Assembly (NCBI GenBank): GCA_035578175.1
Contig: JAQMRL010000002.1
Location: 132,930,171-132,994,170, forward strand
Length of the DNA stretch: 64,000 nucleotides
Reading direction: 5' to 3'
Source of the DNA: Catonia carolina
Taxonomy: Eukaryota > Arthropoda > Insecta > Hemiptera > Achilidae
Positions 59,020-64,000 of this stretch are shown here, piece after piece. Below the pieces are notes generated by a model. It did not search any database, was not told the origin of the DNA, and saw only the letters and a list, made by a program, of their open reading frames with translations. The first letter of the stretch is position 1; each line of letters starts with the position of its first letter. The translations under genes were made by a program, and so were the position numbers.

Positions 59020-59410
59020 TGTTGTTGTTGTTGTTTAGGTCATCAGCCAAAAGGCTGGTTTGAACCTGTAGAGGTTTTACTAAGTAAAACGAGGAGTGAG
59101 GTGGTTTACCGTTGCCTTCCTCACTGAGTGGAAAAGTACGCTTATCAGCATGCCGGGCCCTCTGAAAAACACATATTTTCCACTCTGCAAACGACACCTT
59201 CACTTCATTCACCACAGGGTCTGGCTGTATAATGAAATTCATTACTTTCAGAGGAGATAACTCTGATTAGTGTCTTTTGCACCTCTACCTCTTCTGTTCT
59301 TAAATGATTCAGTCATTTAATTGGCTGACCATGTGATAAGAAACAGAACTATTTATTTTAGCCCTGCAACGAACAGATTGAGTGTAAATAATTTGACACT
59401 CCACCTGTCC
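59020..59410 (-). repeat. SINE-like repeat family 2, copy 4
   Basis: Runs GTTGTTGTTGTTTAGGTC to TTTGACACTCCACC. It is the best-preserved copy and contains an open frame on - from 59242 (MNFIIQPDPVVNEVKVSFAE). Family tail is (CAA)n. Confidence 0.7.
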
Positions 59411-59509
59411 GTCATGGGCAGAGCAGTCTTTATGTAGCGGAATGAAAAAAAAGGAAAGGTGGGTTCTTGGCACCTTAAAATAGAGATTATTCAAATAAGG
59501 TATGGTAAC

Positions 59510-59775
59510 CTTGACAGAAGGTTCCCTGCTCCTCCAGGATAGGGATCGGACATGGAGTTAAAAACCCTACATTGTAAAAATGAGCTATTACAAAACCAAA
59601 ACAACAGCAATTATGAGTTAAAGAAATAGAACATTCAAAAAAATAACAAGTTGGATACGTCAGTTGCAATATGGAACATGAGGATTATACTTCAATGAGG
59701 TAAAATGAGGGAGATATCTGATGAGATTTTGAAGTTAAAGACTGATATAATGACCCTTCACGAATTTGTTGGCGA
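59510..59775 (+). pseudogene. non-LTR retrotransposon 5' end with endonuclease N-terminus
   Basis: From 59658 the frame reads DTSVAIWNMRIILQ, stop, GKMREISDEILKLKTDIMTL and HEF. This matches the first block of the AP-type endonuclease (VxTWNVRTL...DIxxLQE) of RTE/CR1-like elements. The preceding 150 bp look like their 5' UTR. Confidence 0.65.
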
Positions 59776-59799
59776 AGAATAGATAGAATTGACAAGACA

Positions 59800-60640
59800 G
59801 ATAAAGGGTGGATGCGTGTCACAAATGATTTGATTTTGATGGGTGTCACAGAATGAAGGGCACTAGCAACTAGCAGAGAGGGCTGCGGTGGAAGACAAAG
59901 TTTACACAGAAAGTAGAGCAGCATCATGAAGCTGATGAGCTGCAGATGATTAGCCTGAATACTTACATCCAGAGTAACAATTATGTTCACACTGATATTC
60001 TTAAATAATATTATTTGCTAGTGCTGAATAATTTCTTAGATATTACTACTTATCAGAAAATTTAACAACCGAACAAAAAAACAACAAATTTGCAAAGTGG
60101 ACTACCACCTAACTTAATGCACAAATCTGGCTAAATTCATTGCACCTATTTCATTTACTATAATCAGTTGAGAAACATTACTCAATACAAAGCCAGCACA
60201 GTCAAAAAGACCAGAATTACTCATTATTACGGTTTTTGTCAAAATACAAAATATTATCCTCCACTATTTAACATTATTGTTACTCCCAAAAAGTTATTAC
60301 ACAAAAAAGTTGTTTTAAAAAGCTGTAATTGAAAGTATAGTTATATAGGGAGCAGGCATGTGTGGGAGATGTCACCTAGAAATTCAGAATATCTAGAAGC
60401 AATATAGATTGACGAGTAGAGATTAGTCATACTAATTGGACAGACTTAAAAATGAGATTGTCAGAGCAAGAGCCTGGAGTTGCATGCATTGAGAAAACAG
60501 CAACAGTATAGATGAAACATTGTGGAAATTCCAGGTACGAGAGTGTTTGTCAGGCAAAGAGGCTTACAGTCTTGGCAAGATAGGATAGAATGAATGTTAG
60601 GATGCAAGAAACACTGGGGAGTGCAGACCCCTTGTATGTA
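59800..60640. other. intergenic, nothing recognised
   Basis: No supported feature beyond possible further decay of the preceding non-LTR element. Confidence 0.3.
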
Positions 60641-60648
60641 CATATGTA

Positions 60649-61573
60649 TGAGGTGTGGCTATTAAATAACGAGACCGACAATGTAAAAATTTTATTTTTA
60701 TTATATACATAATCACTTATTGTCACCTTCAATATACACTCCTTCTCTATCCCTACAACGCTCCATGCGAATTTTCCATTGTTGGAAACAGTGCTGGAAG
60801 TCATATTCTGTTAGCTCCTTCAGGACACTTTTACACTTTTACAGCTTCCACAGACTCAAATCCTGTCCCTTTTAATGCAGTTTCACCTTAGGGAACATGT
60901 AGAAGTCACATTGTGCAAGATCTGGTGAATACGGTGGATGTTTTAACACTGAGATGCTGTACTTGGCTAGCAACCTCTTGACAGATAAAGCGGAATGAGC
61001 TGGCTCATTGTCTTGGTGGAGAACCCATGATTTGTCCTTCCACATTTCGTGGCGTTTTTTCCTTACTCTTTAACGCAGTTTAGAAAACACCTCAAGGTAG
61101 TAATATTGACTAATTGTTTGACCTTCAGGAATCCAGTAAAGGTACACAATCCCATGGATATAAAAAAAAAACAATCATCATTGCTTTAAATTTTGACTTG
61201 TTCAATTGAGCTTTTTTGGCTCTCGGTGAAGTTTGGCTCTTCCAGTGGATGGATTGGCGCTTGGTTTCCGGATCATAAATAAAAACCAATTTCATCACAT
61301 GTTATTATCTTCTACCTGTTCCCTAAGGTGAAATCTGCATTAAAAGGGACAGGATTTGAGTCTGTGGAAGCTGTAAAAGAGAAAGCGGCACGTGTCCTGA
61401 AGGAGCTGATAGAAGATGACTTCCAGCACTGTTTCCAACAATGGAAAATTTGCATGGAGCGTTGTAGGGATAGAGGAGTGTATATAGAAGGTGACAATTA
61501 ATAAGTGTTTATGTATAAAATAAAAATAACATGTTTTACAATGTCAGTCTCGTTATTTAATAGCCACACCTCT
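60649..61573 (-). mobile_element. foldback mariner-like element
   Basis: TA on both sides (60647-60648 and 61574-61575), ends GAGGTGTGGCTATTAAATAA in inverted orientation. The left arm (60649-60895) and right arm (about 61313-61573) are inverted copies carrying the same transposase C-terminus and 3' terminal repeat. The 5' end is absent. Confidence 0.8.
60690..61290 (-). pseudogene. mariner-like (DD34D) transposase C-terminal half
   Basis: The - strand shows KRQSIHWKS, VYLYWIPEGQTISQYYYLEV, KDKSWVLHQDNEPAHSALSV (second Asp), HPPYSPDLAQCDFYMFPKVK (third Asp) and, after frameshifts, FQQWKIRMERCRD. 34 residues separate the two aspartates. Several stops. The right arm on + repeats the end as FPKVKSALKGTGFESVEAVK to IEGDN. 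Confidence 0.75.
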
Positions 61574-61579
61574 TATATA

Positions 61580-63211
61580 AAAATGGCTCATGTTAATGAA
61601 AAATATTATTAAGTTAGTTTAAACTTAACACAAAACCTTCAAATAAACAGTAAAAAAAATGTAACATTTAATTTCATAAAAATTCTAGAAAACTTTGATA
61701 AGACAAAAATAGAAAACAAAAATTTTTAAAGTTGGCAGATACAAAAGTAGCTTATTCACAAAAATTTGAGATCTCTTATACATTGCAAAGATTACATAAA
61801 ATTGCAATTAAAATTTTGTTAAAAACAATTAAAAGGTGTTTGTAACAACTGAACATTAAAGACTTCAGAACGGATTATATTGCCATCACATGCAATTAAA
61901 ATATCACACAATAAAATCCTTATTAAAATTAATACAATATATTAAATTAAATTATAATCACAGATAAATGAAGGTGACATCCTCCATATAATAATATTAT
62001 ACATATATAACCCTTTAAATGTTTTATAATAACCATACAAATACACATTCATGTCCTTCGCATAAACTATAAATAATATTTAAAAAATTACTAATACACT
62101 GCATTAATTACACTGGTGTAAATGAGAAACAGTAACAAAATAATTTAGATGCTCTAATACACTATCTTTAGTATTTATATAATTTGCATAATTTGTATTT
62201 ATATATTATTGATTTTTAAATTTTACAATTAATTTTGCTTTGTTTAAAATTAGATAGTTGCACACACAGTGTCTTGTATTATCAAAGGGAAAGCGAGTCT
62301 ATCTTAAAAACTATCATACCAAAATCAACAATGTTTTTGTGAAAAATCTGATATTTTAAATTAAATTTTTTGTAGAGATAACATCAATATAAAGAACAAC
62401 AAAATACGCAGGAAGAAAAAAGTTTAAAATCTTTATTACAATCCAATCATATTTTCCTGAAAATTTCAGTTACCTAAAACTTTCCATTTTTTACAAATCA
62501 TAACTTTTGACCTACTCAATTGATTTCCAAGAACATTTTACAAACTATTCAAAAATTTTTTCATTAGGACCCCTTGTACAGAAAACGTACACCTGTGTTT
62601 TGAACACTTCTAAAAATTATTTGATTTCATTGTTGAACAAATTGTTCCGATTGTTAAAGAAATGAATTTTCAAAACTGAGAATAAAGGGGTACTGTATCC
62701 ATAAATGATACTTTAATACAAATTTTCAATCAATTTGATCTAAATTTCATGTAAATTGGCCAAAGTACGCCAAAATTTTATTTCTATGACTAACCGCGGT
62801 TTTTTAACCTCCACCTTCATTTTCAGGGGATGATGATAAAATTTGAAATAATTTTTATTTATGATTTACAAAAAATAATAGTTGAATTTCAAGCATAAAC
62901 ACTTTTTACTAATTAACAACACAATAAAATATTTTTGAAGGTAGACTCTCGCCCTTTAACATTGCCAATTTGTAACAAATCACAAATTTTTCATATTGTG
63001 TTTCAAATAATGAGTATCATTAACACAATCAATGTAATTTAGTATTAATTTGTATTTATTAAAACAGTTAACAGAATATAAGGTGAAGTTTTATTTAAAT
63101 GAAAATGAGGACTTCAATAAGTGGAATTATATAAGTCGAAGAGAAGAAGAAAATGAAAGAACCACAGAATTTTGAAATGGCAGTTTGGTTGCTTTATAAA
63201 GAGAATAAGAT
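61580..63211. other. 3' flank of the TBC1D25-like gene
   Basis: Downstream of the stop on -. Probably includes its 3' UTR at the right side. No other gene or transposon end recognised. Confidence 0.35.
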
Positions 63212-63976
63212 TTATATGATGAGGTGCGTTAAGTTAGCGTTGTGCTGTTTCATGTATTCAGCGTACATCATACGAGCCTGATTAAGTACTTTGGTTACGT
63301 TATGCTTCCTGACCATTTTATCGAAATGCATAGCCATCTCGTTGTAATCCATCCCTGAGTTCATGATCAAATCACGATGCTGTTGTAGAACTGTTATACA
63401 TAGGAACATCAAAAAAGGATTTCCACCACCGAACTCATCCGGTGGTGGTAGATTTGCTGTACCATTCGAAGAAATCATATTTGTACAATTGACACCGTTG
63501 GGACTGTCACAAACCAGCGGTGTGTTATTTGCAGTAGTTGATGCTGATAGCCCACCGCAAGTGCTAGGTGATGTTGTATCACTGCTACAGCTGGTGCTTA
63601 TTGCGTTTGTAATTATTTCGTCTAATTTAACCTTTCTCCTTTCTAGCAACGGCTGTGATGTTTTAGTAACATCACAACTGGATTCACTCACTACCCTATT
63701 TTTTTCTCCAGATATCGTCGTATCTACAATCATTTTTCGAAATGCCGGTGACGACTTGGTCACATGTAAAGGTGGTGCAGATTTAACAGAATTTTCTTCC
63801 GACTTAAAAACATCATTGTAAGGCGATGAGGAACACGATGACGATGAGTTATTTGCATCATATTCAAGATCAACTTGTTCGTCGGGTGTCGATCTCCTAG
63901 ACGAAGAATTTCTCAACGGATTTTCCCAGATGAAAACATCATCACCTCCTGCATTGTTTACCACACTTCCATTAGG
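63212..63976 (-). CDS. TBC1D25: TBC1D25-like Rab GTPase-activating protein, last coding exon
   Basis: TBC1D25 (OATL1) is a Rab GAP recruited to autophagosomes by LC3/ATG8 and active on RAB33B in mammals. The exon opens after a pyrimidine-rich acceptor (TACTTCTTTCCAG) at 63976, in frame PNGSVVNNAGG, and encodes 254 residues. A low-complexity Ser/Thr/Asn-rich linker (about residues 10-185) contains DDVFIWENPLRNS. It is followed by the conserved end GGGNPFLMFLCITVLQQHRD, IMNSGMDYNEMAMHFDKMVR and KHNVTKVLNQARMMYAEYMK. The human protein has closely similar wording in the last part of its TBC domain and tail. The catalytic R-finger and Q-finger motifs lie in exons beyond the window. It is incomplete only because the window ends. 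Confidence 0.82.
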   Translation of the reverse strand, partial: PNGSVVNNAGGDDVFIWENPLRNSSSRRSTPDEQVDLEYDANNSSSSCSSSPYNDVFKSEENSVKSAPPLHVTKSSPAFRKMIVDTTISGEKNRVVSESSCDVTKTSQPLLERRKVKLDEIITNAISTSCSSDTTSPSTCGGLSASTTANNTPLVCDSPNGVNCTNMISSNGTANLPPPDEFGGGNPFLMFLCITVLQQHRDLIMNSGMDYNEMAMHFDKMVRKHNVTKVLNQARMMYAEYMKQHNANLTHLII

Positions 63977-64000
63977 CTGGAAAGAAGTAGGTAATTGTTT

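Noticed and set aside
63363..63821. 152-codon open frame on + opposite the TBC1D25 exon
   Set aside because: It is the antisense shadow of a clearly conserved exon and has no domain of its own.

Overview
This is AT-rich nuclear DNA of an arthropod, most likely an insect. Three conserved animal genes are recognisable, with GT-AG introns, and the rest is dominated by decayed transposable elements. I cannot name the species.

Host genes. (1) POLR2D (RNA polymerase II subunit RPB4) is complete on the + strand in four exons, 2528-6813. Its upstream 230 bp carry a perfect TATCGATA box, a perfect TGACGTCA box and an 18-bp double E-box palindrome. (2) SARNP (the Tho1/CIP29 SAP-domain mRNA-export factor) is complete on the - strand in eight exons, 35757 down to 13598. 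It encodes about 327 aa over 22 kb, and its introns are packed with transposons. (3) The last coding exon of a TBC1D25-type Rab GAP lies on the - strand at 63212-63976; the rest of that gene is beyond the window. POLR2D and SARNP converge on a 6.8-kb repeat-filled interval. The 27 kb between the SARNP start and the TBC1D25 stop hold no recognisable host gene.

Mobile elements by region. 1-2.3 kb: a decayed non-LTR reverse transcriptase. 4.5-5.8 kb: a Tc1/mariner element in POLR2D intron 3 with a frameshift. 7.5-11.6 kb: foldback transposon pieces, a non-LTR 3' end and a split transposase. 12.3-12.9 kb: a piggyBac-like MITE. 13.8-35.7 kb (SARNP introns): two copies of a MITE, several Penelope-like (PLE) fragments, one foldback mariner, one intact mariner with a 357-aa transposase and perfect terminal repeats, two PIF/Harbinger derivatives with TTA target duplications, and several SINEs. 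37-42 kb: SINEs and decayed transposase and non-LTR pieces. 42.7-47.2 kb: a young Penelope-like element pair arranged head to head, one copy with an open 827-codon reading frame (reverse transcriptase plus GIY-YIG nuclease). 48-61.6 kb: more PLE foldbacks, a hAT inserted in a SINE and itself carrying a SINE, two foldback mariners and non-LTR tails.

Most notable. The PLE ends contain sequences that fold as hammerhead ribozymes (42853-42896 on -, 47063-47106 on +, 18966-19006 on +), together with a series of degenerate relatives. Separately, at least four unrelated Tc1/mariner elements (7.5, 19.1, 52.3 and 60.6 kb) share one architecture, in which the 5' end has been replaced by an inverted copy of the element's own 3' end. 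Both patterns are read directly from the sequence; activity and mechanism are inference.
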